This document shows positions 10,948 to 20,358 of a stretch of DNA of 64,000 nt, piece by piece; position 1 is the stretch's first letter; the number at the start of each line of letters is the position of its first letter. Origin of the DNA: Vavraia culicis subsp. floridensis (lineage: Eukaryota > Microsporidia > Pleistophoridae); the NCBI RefSeq assembly GCF_000192795.1, contig NW_007360609.1, positions 65,451 to 129,450 of the forward strand. Direction: 5' to 3'. The position numbers were made by a program, and so were the translations under genes. Below the pieces are notes generated by a model, which saw only the letters and a program-made list of their open reading frames with translations, was not told the DNA's origin and ran no database searches.

Positions 10948-11292
10948 ATGTATTGCTGTGCATGAGAAATCTTAGTACAATGAAAGATGATTTATCACAT
11001 GTAGGATGATCTTTTGAATAGCTTTATAATACCAAACAAGGTTGATCGAAGTGCTCTTCACAAAAAAGGAAGTAAGCTGTTAAGAAGATGTCTTTTATTT
11101 CAAACAGTAAACATTCCCTTTATACCATCGCTAACTATGATATTCTACCATACAATACATTAAACGGTAGTATTACGCATTTTTATGTTTAACTCTGTCA
11201 CCATTGTTTGTAGGTCAAATTTACCTATCACTTCTGCTACTCCTCTGTGTGTAAAACAAACTAATCGAACTTATCGTAGCATCCTTTTACCC

Positions 11293-11404
11293 AATCACCA
11301 TATCTTAGTTCTTGTGCTTGTACCTGCCACACCTGTTCTACTTCACCTAATCACCATATCTTAGTTCTTGTGCTTGTACCTGCTACACCTGTTCTACTTC
11401 ACCT
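11293..11404. repeat. Tandem duplication, 2 x 56 bp
   Basis: The unit at 11293-11348 recurs at 11349-11404 with one C/T difference. It lies about 100 bases upstream of the P5A ATPase start, so it may fall within that gene's promoter region. Confidence 0.9.
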
Positions 11405-11503
11405 AATTCCACACAATTCCTTATACGTTAAATTACATGCCCTTTCAATCTCACGATATCATCATCTGTCATCCTCATAAATAATTACAAAAAAATTGCC
11501 CCC

Positions 11504-14500
11504 ATGTCAACGAATTACTCGTTCCACAACAAAAGAATAATCTTTGTACGGCCATATATTCTGCCCTTATACACCATACCGGTGTTCCTAACGATCAACA
11601 CGTACCTCATTGTGCTGCCCGTTGCTTTGACCGTGTTTCTTATTCTACTGTGCATTTGGTCCACACGCATAAATCTGCTATTCAATTACAGCACGGATCG
11701 TACGGGCCGGTTCATTTACTTCGATGGAATGGTGCATGAACTGCAGAAAGACGAGCGCAAAAATAAGAAGGACAGAGCGGAGAAGGATGATGGCAGGCGT
11801 GCGTATTTCATGCACAAGCACCGCATATTTATATGGGACGGTGCACGCATAAACAAGCTGAAGGCGGATGTGCACCGACCGATCGATCTGTACAAGGACC
11901 TGGTGCGCTTTGAGCTTGAGCACACGCTCCCGAACAGCATGCGCATAGACATACCGTCGTATGCCCAGCTGTTCTATGAGCACTTCAGTGCGCCATTCTT
12001 CGTGTTTCAGATCTTCTGTGGCGTGCTGTGGTGCCTTGATGAGTATGTGTACCACTCGCTGTTCACGCTTTTCATGCTGTTTGTGTTTGAAACGGGAGTG
12101 GTGTTTTCAAGGCGTGTGACGATGAAGCACTACAGATCGATGGAACGTAAGGAGAGCGCTATCGACACGCTTGTGTTTGATGGTGATACGTACACCAGAA
12201 AGACGGTGAGCAGCACCGATCTTGTGCCTGGTGATGTAGTGTGCATCGATAGGACGGGCACTGTGCCCGCTGATATGATCGTGCTCAAGGGATGCTGCGC
12301 TGTTAACGAGGCGATGCTTACCGGTGAGTCTCTGCCCAATTATAAGGAGGATATAGGCGAGCTGACCGGTATGTTTGAGCGGCAGAAGAAGCACGTGCTG
12401 TTTGCAGGCACAGAGATGGTCAAGATCGAACCTACACGTAAGAAACGGGTCACGGTGCCCAAGGGTTCTCAAGGTGTTTATGCGCATGGCGGTAAAAATA
12501 CAAAAATAGACGGCAGCATTAATGCGTCCGAGAATAGGGCAGTGCGGAGCAGCGTTAGTTCTGACAGCGGTGTGGAGAGTGGTAGGGATACATGGATCGA
12601 GGAGAGTGCTAATGTTTATAACAGTGGCGAGGACGCGAGTACGGGCAAGGAAATGAATACTGGTAATTCAAATACGGGCGAGATCAATCATGTGCATAAA
12701 ATAGACCGGTACTCTTTTGATGATAAATCGGTGATAGCAATGGTAATAGAAACGGGCTTTGGAACACAGCAGGGCAAGCTTATACGGAAAATGATGACGA
12801 ATGCACCACCTGACAATACGGAGGCGTATCTTTTCCTGTTGTTCCTCTTGGTATTTGCTGTGCTCTCGTCCATCATAGTTCTGTACCAGTCTATAAAAAT
12901 GGGCAAAAGCCATTACAAAATTATGCTCGAAATAATTTTAATATTAACGAATGTTGTGCCACCGGAGCTGCCCCTGGAGCTTACCATCGCAGTGAATGCA
13001 GCAGTTCATAAGCTGCTCACACAAGGGGTGTTCTGTTTGGAACCGTTTAGGATCGTGCGGGCTGGTGTGCTTGACATAGCGTGTTTTGATAAGACAGGTA
13101 CACTCACAGAGAGTGAAATGGTGGTTCACAGAGTGATTGCGCATGACGAGCATGGTGTGACAGGCATTCTTAGTACGTGCCACTCGCTGCTCGTAGAGGA
13201 AGGTGAGCAACGAAGGATTGTTGGTGATCCTCTCGAAATGAGTGCATTCGCACATGTAAACGCTGAAGTGGTGAACGAGAGTACGGTGTGCACAGGTGGC
13301 GTGCAGTACGAGATCAAGAAACGCTTCTACTTCTCCTCTACGCTCAGGAGAATGTGTGTGGTGTACAAAGAAAGTAAGAAACGCATCTATAAGGTGGGCA
13401 TGAAGGGAGCACCCGAGACAGTTAAAAAGTTCCTGGCACAGGTGCCTGATCACTACGACGAGTACAGAAGGTATGCAACAGAGGGATACCGCGTGTTAGC
13501 ACTCGCAAGAAAGGACATGCATTCCATTACAGAAAGTACTACCAGAGAAACGGTTGAGAGCGGGCTTACATTCGTAGGATTCGTGCTGTACAAGAGCAAA
13601 GTGAAAGAGGAGAGTAGAATGGTGGTTGATACGTTAAAAGGAGCTGGATGCATGGTTGTTATGATTACGGGTGATAATGCGCTCACGGCGGTTGCTGTTG
13701 CAAAGGGATTGGACATTTATAACGGGAATGTTATGGAAGGTGATGATATAACCTTGGCATTGGATGAGTGGGAACGCACGAAAGGGACTTATAGATTGGA
13801 TTATGGTGGAGATAAGAATAAGGACTTGGGTGATGATGATAAAAATAGAAATATGAATAAAAGTGCGAGTAAAAATACTAATGGCGTGGGGAAGTGCAGA
13901 TTCACCATTGAAGAAGACGCAAAAATTAATGGTGATACTGTGGGCGCTATGCTCAATGCTAGGAAACGAGAAAAAACGGATGCGGCAGATGAGGGCTCTT
14001 CGCTCTCACCGACCGTAATAGAAAGGATGACAGATTTGGAGAGCACCGAGAAGCTCGACGGGGTACGAAATAGAAGCAATCTTATGGACGTATCGGTGTT
14101 TGCGAGGGCTGATCCCAAACACAAAGAACGGTTGATACGTTTCTATAAGACAGAGGGACTCGTAACGCTGATGTGTGGGGATGGCACGAACGATGTGGGA
14201 GCATTGAACGAGGCAGATGTGGGCGTGGCATTGCTCGTGAACGAGCAGAAGAAAACACAGCCTGAAAGTCTTAGAGATGCTCTGCTCAACGAGCTGATGG
14301 ACAAGAAGGTAAACCTGGGAGATGCGTGTGTTGCTGCTCCGTTCACGATACGAAATGGTTTGCTCTCGGGAGTGCTCAGCGTGGTAAGGCAGGGTCGAAG
14401 CACGCTGGTCACTACGTTCCAGATGTACAAGATCCTTGCTCTGAACAGTCTGATCACGGCATACAGCCTAAGTTTCCTCGATTCAATGGGCATACGCTTC

Positions 14501-15058
14501 AATGACTACCAAATCACCATTTCAGGCATTCTGCTCGCATTTGCGTTTATGTTCCTGACAAAGTGCGAGCCATTGGACGAGATAAGTGCGCAGCGTCCAA
14601 TCACAGGCATCTTCAACGCGTACTTTATGACAAGTATTATGTTGCAGACTGCCGTACACATCGTGACCACATTCATATTGGTGCTGCACATAGGCACACC
14701 TACCGAGTACAGCGAAAAATTCGTGCCTACCACGCTTAACTCTTCGCTGTTCATCCTGAGCACATCTCAACAGGTAAGCACGTTTATCGTAAACTACATT
14801 GGTCGGCCGTTCAGGGAGTCATTCCTGGAAAACACGCATCTGAGGAACTCGCTATTTGCATGTCTCGGATTTTGCATTTTTGTGTTGTTCGAGGTTAACG
14901 TAGATATGAATAGAGCGCTCGAAATTGTTGATCTTGGCGATGTTAGGCTGTGTTTGTTAGGTATTATGATGGTGGATTGGATATGCTGCTATGGGTTGGA
15001 ATGTGCTTGTGCATATTTTTTGTGTGGTAGGGCAGCCAACAGAAGTGCAAAGAAATAA
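11504..15058 (+). CDS. SPF1: P5A-type P-type ATPase (Spf1/ATP13A1 family)
   Basis: 1184 residues. P5A ATPases sit in the ER membrane and use ATP to extract mis-inserted transmembrane helices. Two N-terminal hydrophobic helices fall within about residues 15-65. TGES actuator motif, membrane motif PPELPLEL (diagnostic for P5A), phosphorylation motif DKTGTLT (Asp529) and hinge motif GDGTND (Asp893) are all present, followed by C-terminal membrane helices. Two low-complexity hydrophilic insertions stand out: about residues 310-405 (rich in Ser, Gly, Asn) and about 765-865 (rich in Lys, Asn, Asp). CCCCC at 11499-11503 touches the ATG and fixes the start. The stop overlaps AAATAAA. The tail sequence gives no ER-retention signal. 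Confidence 0.95.
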   Translation: MSTNYSFHNKRIIFVRPYILPLYTIPVFLTINTYLIVLPVALTVFLILLCIWSTRINLLFNYSTDRTGRFIYFDGMVHELQKDERKNKKDRAEKDDGRRAYFMHKHRIFIWDGARINKLKADVHRPIDLYKDLVRFELEHTLPNSMRIDIPSYAQLFYEHFSAPFFVFQIFCGVLWCLDEYVYHSLFTLFMLFVFETGVVFSRRVTMKHYRSMERKESAIDTLVFDGDTYTRKTVSSTDLVPGDVVCIDRTGTVPADMIVLKGCCAVNEAMLTGESLPNYKEDIGELTGMFERQKKHVLFAGTEMVKIEPTRKKRVTVPKGSQGVYAHGGKNTKIDGSINASENRAVRSSVSSDSGVESGRDTWIEESANVYNSGEDASTGKEMNTGNSNTGEINHVHKIDRYSFDDKSVIAMVIETGFGTQQGKLIRKMMTNAPPDNTEAYLFLLFLLVFAVLSSIIVLYQSIKMGKSHYKIMLEIILILTNVVPPELPLELTIAVNAAVHKLLTQGVFCLEPFRIVRAGVLDIACFDKTGTLTESEMVVHRVIAHDEHGVTGILSTCHSLLVEEGEQRRIVGDPLEMSAFAHVNAEVVNESTVCTGGVQYEIKKRFYFSSTLRRMCVVYKESKKRIYKVGMKGAPETVKKFLAQVPDHYDEYRRYATEGYRVLALARKDMHSITESTTRETVESGLTFVGFVLYKSKVKEESRMVVDTLKGAGCMVVMITGDNALTAVAVAKGLDIYNGNVMEGDDITLALDEWERTKGTYRLDYGGDKNKDLGDDDKNRNMNKSASKNTNGVGKCRFTIEEDAKINGDTVGAMLNARKREKTDAADEGSSLSPTVIERMTDLESTEKLDGVRNRSNLMDVSVFARADPKHKERLIRFYKTEGLVTLMCGDGTNDVGALNEADVGVALLVNEQKKTQPESLRDALLNELMDKKVNLGDACVAAPFTIRNGLLSGVLSVVRQGRSTLVTTFQMYKILALNSLITAYSLSFLDSMGIRFNDYQITISGILLAFAFMFLTKCEPLDEISAQRPITGIFNAYFMTSIMLQTAVHIVTTFILVLHIGTPTEYSEKFVPTTLNSSLFILSTSQQVSTFIVNYIGRPFRESFLENTHLRNSLFACLGFCIFVLFEVNVDMNRALEIVDLGDVRLCLLGIMMVDWICCYGLECACAYFLCGRAANRSAKK

Positions 15059-16064
15059 ATGTTGGTTTAGTTACTTTGTTCGGTGAGATGAGTTGGTATT
15101 TGATCAGTGCACTGCAACGATGAAGGATTTATTGATGCGTTTGTAGGGTAGCGGGTGGTTGAAAAAAATCTGGAAAGGTTGTGAAAATGGTGGTTGTTAC
15201 CCCTTGGTATTGAAGGGCTTAACTATAAAAGGCTGGTTCTGCTCTGTGCTATTGATCATTAATGCCAGAAACTGATCTGTTAGCACGACATTGCGTGCGC
15301 TTTGAATTTGATTGCTAGGGAGAAGCTGTGGTTACCGCAGCCTTATCACATGATAGGTACCTAAGATTGCCGTTCCTATCTTTAAAAGTGATGCATTCAT
15401 ATATTTGTGTAGCATTTTTGCTGGTATTAGAGTTAACTGCCCATTATTTTTGGTTCCCAAACTCTTAGTTACATGTCGGACACCACAGCATTTTTTATTC
15501 GGTCATGAACGAGTGGAGTACAGCTAGAATGATAATTAACTTACAATATGAGAGTATTGTGGCGGTCTTTCCAACATCTCTAAGGTACTTGCTAGTAATG
15601 CTTTTACTAAAATCATTTTAATGATTGGCTCTTATGTCGGTGTTCCTCTTAGGAAACATCCAGGACACCCGCTAGTACCGGGTACAGGATTTAGATCTAA
15701 CGTTGTTCGAGTCTGATCGTATTCCTCTCGTTATAGCTATTTTTTAACAGGTAGGGCTCACGATGAACTTTTTTGATGGAGCGCCATAACGATGTGTATA
15801 TTAGTTGCTCTGCATCCAACATCATTTAGATTAACGAATTCACCCGATCAGCTGAGGCAGACCGTGGTTACTGGCCTTGACACGTGGAGAACATAAAGGA
15901 GATCATCGTTTTTACGCGATTCTGAAGCTAAGCAGAACTTATGAGATATCCTGCGACTAGGGCTTAGGTGCAATTGGCTTCATAGGTACGGTAAATGCAA
16001 CTTACTTGATCCCAAATAACTATCACCAAGTAGGCAAGATAGCTTCACTTTAAATTAACTTTAA
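15059..16064. other. Intergenic stretch with a weak 5S-rRNA-like segment
   Basis: No gene. Around 15871-15990 is a segment whose centre (15917-15935, including GAAGCTAAGCAG) matches the conserved 5S rRNA internal region, but helices I and II do not pair. Treated as a possible relic only. Confidence 0.3.
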
Positions 16065-17297
16065 TCATGGTTCAATCAACCGTTTCTTATACCCCATTTC
16101 TTGCTCTTCAGATAAAGCGTCTATCACACTCTGCTGTCTTTTAGCTCTTCGTTTCTTCAAATACCGTACCAAAGCGGTGATAATAACAAGAATGCCCAGA
16201 AACAGTGTTATATATACCGCTACAGCACCTGCGATATACTCCTGATCTTGATAGTTTGATGATGATTCCTGGTTGCTGCATAAAGAGTTGGTTACATCCG
16301 TGCACACAGCATCGTATAGGCGATTGCTTTCATTAGAACTCAGTTTTGGTATTCCGGACGTTGTGTCAAACTCTTCAGCCTTGAGTAATCGATCAGAGTT
16401 GGGTTGCCCAAAATATACTTTACCATCACAATTCAGCTTACTATCCGTATAAGTAGGACAATTGATTTCCAACCCAGTTATTCTACTTGGACCATGTCCA
16501 CCAACGCCAGATTCAACCGTATAGATCGTACCATTATCATTTTCTTCAATTTTATGCAGTCTAAACTCGACACCCTCATCGAAATATCGCTCTTTAACAC
16601 CGGTTCCTCCGACACATTTCATAACAAGTGCATCTGAATCATTCGAAACTTCATTATCCTTGTACTCATCTTCGAAAATATTCATATTCCTAGACCCAGG
16701 ACGCACATTTTCATAAAGGCTCGTATTCAAAGGCTCAAAATTCTCATAAACACTCGGGTAAGACGTGTTGTCACTCGACAAATTCGCTCTCTGTGGATTA
16801 TACGCGGTATCATGGTCAACACATTTAACATTAAATTGGAACGAATTACCAACATCAAATATCCAATGTGAATTGGGAAGCTTCTCGTGCTTAAATACAC
16901 TACGATCCGTATACTGCTCCTTTTCAGGATTTAATTTACTGTTAATAACTCCGTTACATTCAGAATAGCTTCCATTTTGATGACTGACACAGTCTAAGCT
17001 CAGTCCAGTAATTTTACTATAATCGGGTTCTATAACATCCGATAGTGCGATACAACCATAGTTAAGAGCGTGGTTTTTTGTACATCCAACATTCCAACTA
17101 ACTGAGTTGCCGGTGTTGCATGGCTCATTAACAATTCCACTGGTACAGTACGCTCCGTTAACATTGGGCAGTTTACCACAAGTCATGTTAAATTTGAATG
17201 CATCACTATCATCAGGCAACTTACCGGGATCAAGGACTGGTTCAGTATCGTTCTGGTTATCGGTATTAACAGTATCGGGTATGTCAGAATACGGCAT
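16065..17297 (-). CDS. Modular Cys-rich single-pass membrane protein, new family
   Basis: 410 residues from the ATG at 17297; the frame extends to 17315 only via GTG. The large Asn/Ser/Cys-rich N-terminal part contains repeated modules: an SKITGL-x2-DC...CNG block and an SRITGL-x2-NC...CDG block, each near further Cys pairs. A transmembrane segment follows near residues 350-372 (AVAVYITLFLGILVIITALV), then KKRRAKRQQ and a short cytosolic tail. Several Asn-x-Ser/Thr sites fit an exposed ectodomain. No signal peptide is seen. The modules align with the protein at 51143-52061, including the pattern N[ST]V...C[TS]KN[HN]...C...C...C-x-GV. I know no named domain with this pattern. A surface role is inference. 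Confidence 0.75.
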   Translation of the reverse strand: MPYSDIPDTVNTDNQNDTEPVLDPGKLPDDSDAFKFNMTCGKLPNVNGAYCTSGIVNEPCNTGNSVSWNVGCTKNHALNYGCIALSDVIEPDYSKITGLSLDCVSHQNGSYSECNGVINSKLNPEKEQYTDRSVFKHEKLPNSHWIFDVGNSFQFNVKCVDHDTAYNPQRANLSSDNTSYPSVYENFEPLNTSLYENVRPGSRNMNIFEDEYKDNEVSNDSDALVMKCVGGTGVKERYFDEGVEFRLHKIEENDNGTIYTVESGVGGHGPSRITGLEINCPTYTDSKLNCDGKVYFGQPNSDRLLKAEEFDTTSGIPKLSSNESNRLYDAVCTDVTNSLCSNQESSSNYQDQEYIAGAVAVYITLFLGILVIITALVRYLKKRRAKRQQSVIDALSEEQEMGYKKRLIEP

Positions 17298-17368
17298 TGT
17301 ATGTTTGTAAAACACAGATTCGTTTCTTAAATACTTTTATTCGTGCTTCCAATTAACCATAAATGCAA

Positions 17369-18994
17369 CTATACCTTTTCAGCTGTACGAGAAGGGGAAT
17401 AGNNNNNNNNNNNNNNNNNNNNNNNNNNNNNNNNNNNNNNNNNNNNNNNNNNNNNNNNNNNNNNNNNNNNNNNNNNNNNNNNNNNNNNNNNNNNNNNNNN
17501 NNNNNNNNNNNNNNNNNNNNNNNNNNNNNNNNNNNNNNNNNNNNNNNNNNNNNNNNNNNNNNNNNNNNNNNNNNNNNNNNNNNNNNNNNNNNNNNNNNNN
17601 NNNNNNNNNNNNNNNNNNNNNNNNNNNNNNNNNNNNNNNNNNNNNNNNNNNNNNNNNNNNNNNNNNNNNNNNNNNNNNNNNNNNNNNNNNNNNNNNNNNN
17701 NNNNNNNNNNNNNNNNNNNNNNNNNNNNNNNNNNNNNNNNNNNNNNNNNNNNNNNNNNNNNNNNNNNNNNNNNNNNNNNNNNNNNNNNNNNNNNNNNNNN
17801 NNNNNNNNNNNNNNNNNNNNNNNNNNNNNNNNNNNNNNNNNNNNNNNNNNNNNNNNNNNNNNNNNNNNNNNNNNNNNNNNNNNNNNNNNNNNNNNNNNNN
17901 NNNNNNNNNNNNNNNNNNNNNNNNNNNNNNNNNNCTTCAAATTCAATGAGCTCGAGCCAGACACGTGCATCCATATAGCTATCCTGCAGGTACTTTTCAT
18001 AAATTCTTCTTATTCTCGCCTTGTCGCCTAACACCCGTTCCATACTCAAATATTCTTCGTAAACATCCAAGTGTTGTGCGATCGCTTTTCCGTAGTTTTT
18101 CCTCGCCAACTGCAACTCTTCCCTTCTTACTAGAAATTTCGAATACTTAACAAATGATTTTGTCCGATATTCTCTGTTAATCACCCTTAGTAAGCATTTG
18201 TATATCTGTTCAGCACCAGATAAATCCTGTTTTTTCTCCAGCAGAGCCGCTTCACACAGCAGTTTACTGCAATGCGCATTATCATCTTCATCTGCAATCA
18301 CTTTCCTCATTATTCTATATTTGTGCTTGAAGAATGAGCTACCAAACCTGTATTTACCTCTCTTGATGAATTGGAATGCGTCCTGAAGAAGCTTTCTTTG
18401 TTCAAGCACTTCAACTACTTTTACATATGTTTTTTCATCAATACAATCCCACTGCTTCATCAGAGACTCAACAGCGCTGATATCACTCATCTTTATGAGC
18501 TTTTCCACTTTTATTTTCGTACTACCGAATCTATTATCCATTTTTTCTAAGATTTCCTCAGCCAACCTGCGATCAACCATTGAATAAAACATATATAAGT
18601 GCCAGTAACCCTCCTCTGTGTCATTTTCTGCGACCATTCTGTTATAAATATCAATTACACCTTTAACATTTTCCATGTCCTTTTCAACCTCAACGAAAAA
18701 TAACCACAGACTTATTTCCCTTGGATTGGTTTGCACACCCTGTTCCAGTATCGAACGACATCTGTTCGTATCACACCGTCTTAATTCGAAGCACGCATAC
18801 TTCTTCCACAGATTGGTGTTGTTATGGTTGTTTGTTGTGGCTTTCTCATAAATTTCTCTCGCGCGTTCGTATTCATTCAGGAGCTCTTCAAAAAGTGCAA
18901 ATTCAACGTATATTGCTGCATTATACGGGTGTGTCTTTATTTTGTGTGCATAGTGATTGCGTATCGATTCTATTTTTTTTGCGTATACCGACAT
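17369..18994 (-). CDS. CLF1: Pre-mRNA splicing factor Clf1/Crooked neck (HAT repeats), interrupted by gap
   Basis: The first 353 residues, before the assembly gap at 17403-17934, are a chain of HAT repeats, e.g. IYVEFALFEELLNEYERARE, LWKKYACFELRR and VWLELIEFE. This is the layout of Clf1/Syf3, the scaffold of the Prp19-associated spliceosome complex. ATG 18994 (MSVYAKK) is preferred: GGGG at 19011-19014 is CCCC on the coding strand, and the longer frame to 19006 begins with GTG. After the gap only about 11 codons remain and their frame cannot be verified, so the C-terminus and the stop at 17369 are tentative. Retention of Clf1 implies that this organism still splices. Confidence 0.82.
   Translation of the reverse strand: MSVYAKKIESIRNHYAHKIKTHPYNAAIYVEFALFEELLNEYERAREIYEKATTNNHNNTNLWKKYACFELRRCDTNRCRSILEQGVQTNPREISLWLFFVEVEKDMENVKGVIDIYNRMVAENDTEEGYWHLYMFYSMVDRRLAEEILEKMDNRFGSTKIKVEKLIKMSDISAVESLMKQWDCIDEKTYVKVVEVLEQRKLLQDAFQFIKRGKYRFGSSFFKHKYRIMRKVIADEDDNAHCSKLLCEAALLEKKQDLSGAEQIYKCLLRVINREYRTKSFVKYSKFLVRREELQLARKNYGKAIAQHLDVYEEYLSMERVLGDKARIRRIYEKYLQDSYMDARVWLELIEFEXXXXXXXXXXXXXXXXXXXXXXXXXXXXXXXXXXXXXXXXXXXXXXXXXXXXXXXXXXXXXXXXXXXXXXXXXXXXXXXXXXXXXXXXXXXXXXXXXXXXXXXXXXXXXXXXXXXXXXXXXXXXXXXXXXXXXXXXXXXXXXXXXXXXXXXXXXXXXXXXXXXXXXXXXXXXXXXXXXYSPSRTAEKV
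17403..17934. other. Assembly gap (532 N)
   Basis: A run of N inside the Clf1 gene. Open frames passing through it are artefacts. Confidence 0.99.
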
Positions 18995-19014
18995 ATCCGC
19001 TTGCACTGGTGGGG

Positions 19015-20358
19015 TATTAATTAGAATTCAGAAGTAGTTTGTGTGAAAGCTAAACACGAGCTAGCATCGTGTTAAAAATGCAAATAAAATTATTGATGAC
19101 TGAGTTGATTTATGGTAGTTGTTTGCAGGAAATATTTTGTTCATACAATTCGAACAGCACCGATAAATGTGATGTGCTCGGAATACTCAAAAAATAAAAT
19201 GCAGCAAACAATGCTAATATCTTATTTTCAGAAGCATTCCTGGTGTTATTTACGAACAATAAGTGAAAAACTCGGTATTCAGCGCAGAATTGCTTTTTAA
19301 CTCTTATCAAAAAATTAAAGCACATAAATAGCTAGAAGCAAAACAAAATGGTAACTTTAAGCGAAGAACAAATATCTATAGGTTGATAATAGCATTTGCG
19401 TTATGTTTTATTAACGAAAATCTCGGATAGTACAAATGAATGAAGAAACTCGGGTATTATAACACTTTGAACACGACGGTTTTATTTTTGCACGTATAGT
19501 GGTTGCTGGCATCAGACACCAATAATATGCCACCATTCATGTGTCTCAAAACTCGAATTGAAATTATCACTTGTTAACTAGGAATTTAATGGTACTGCTC
19601 GTGAGATAAGAATGTACCGGTAACTAAGTCTCTAGAAATTAGATAATAAATTCTTATAAAATATATATCATGCAGTATTAGCACAGATTCTGGAACATCG
19701 TGAATTAATGGTAAGTATACGCCTGTTTTGATTAAAGTACTTAACCAGAAGCCTAATCGGTTCAGATACTTCTGATGGTGCAAATCAGCAATATAGAACA
19801 AAATACCTTTGATCCGCTTTGGTAAAATTCTGTTTTGCTAAAAGTACGTTTATTCATCTCCTCATACAACAGCATTCAAATAAACACGCATTTTTGGTTT
19901 GCTAGGACCGACTATGGCTACTACCCTATGGTTCATGGGGAAATTAGAGCGTTAGCGCGCATCCTCATCACAATGGAAAGATGTTTTGCAACCGCAGCAA
20001 TTATTCTAACACACAAACTGTAACATGCAAAACATCTTCCAAGGAGCATCTCGAATAACTTTTTTTCGGGATTTGACGGGTTAGACAACTTTTTGCACCC
20101 TGACATCCAGTCAAGAAGGTGCATTCGATGTCTGTTTCATTTTTGATTTTTCAGAGAAAATTCCACGTGTTTATCTTCCCATACCTTCTACACAATGGGC
20201 ATTTTCTCCCGCATATTGAGCGGTATCAAAAAAATCTCCGATTTAATTCCAGTAATCCTTATCGGACTAAGATTCATCAGGGTATCCACGCTCAGTCTAA
20301 CCTATAGATAACTCATATACTAAAAAAATTTCACACCATAGTCATGCTTTATTTATAT
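19015..20358. other. Intergenic stretch with a retroelement relic
   Basis: No intact gene. The decayed RT-like segment at 19960-20232 is the only recognisable content. Confidence 0.45.
19960..20232 (-). pseudogene. Second decayed copy of the RT-like C-terminal segment
   Basis: On the minus strand the order is GRKCPLC, a stop-riddled stretch, MHLLDWMSGC, then NPEKKLFEMLLG. This reads as a C-x2-C...H...C zinc knuckle followed by a conserved NPEKK block. The DNA aligns with 6030-6303 over most of its length (shared GATAC-x-GC-x-CAAT, GAAAATG-x-CCATT, GCTCCTTGGA and CTGCGGT blocks). Frameshifts and stops mark it as dead. Confidence 0.45.

Noticed and set aside
10728..11009. 93-codon + frame spanning the tRNA-Lys
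   Set aside because: It reads straight through a clear tRNA gene and its terminator.
15700..15730. tRNA B-box-like GTTCGAGTC
   Set aside because: The flanking five bases on each side do not pair into a T-stem and no acceptor or anticodon arm is found upstream.
17353..18031. Frames of more than 200 codons across the first N run
   Set aside because: They consist mostly of unknown bases. Only the Clf1 frame is supported by real sequence.
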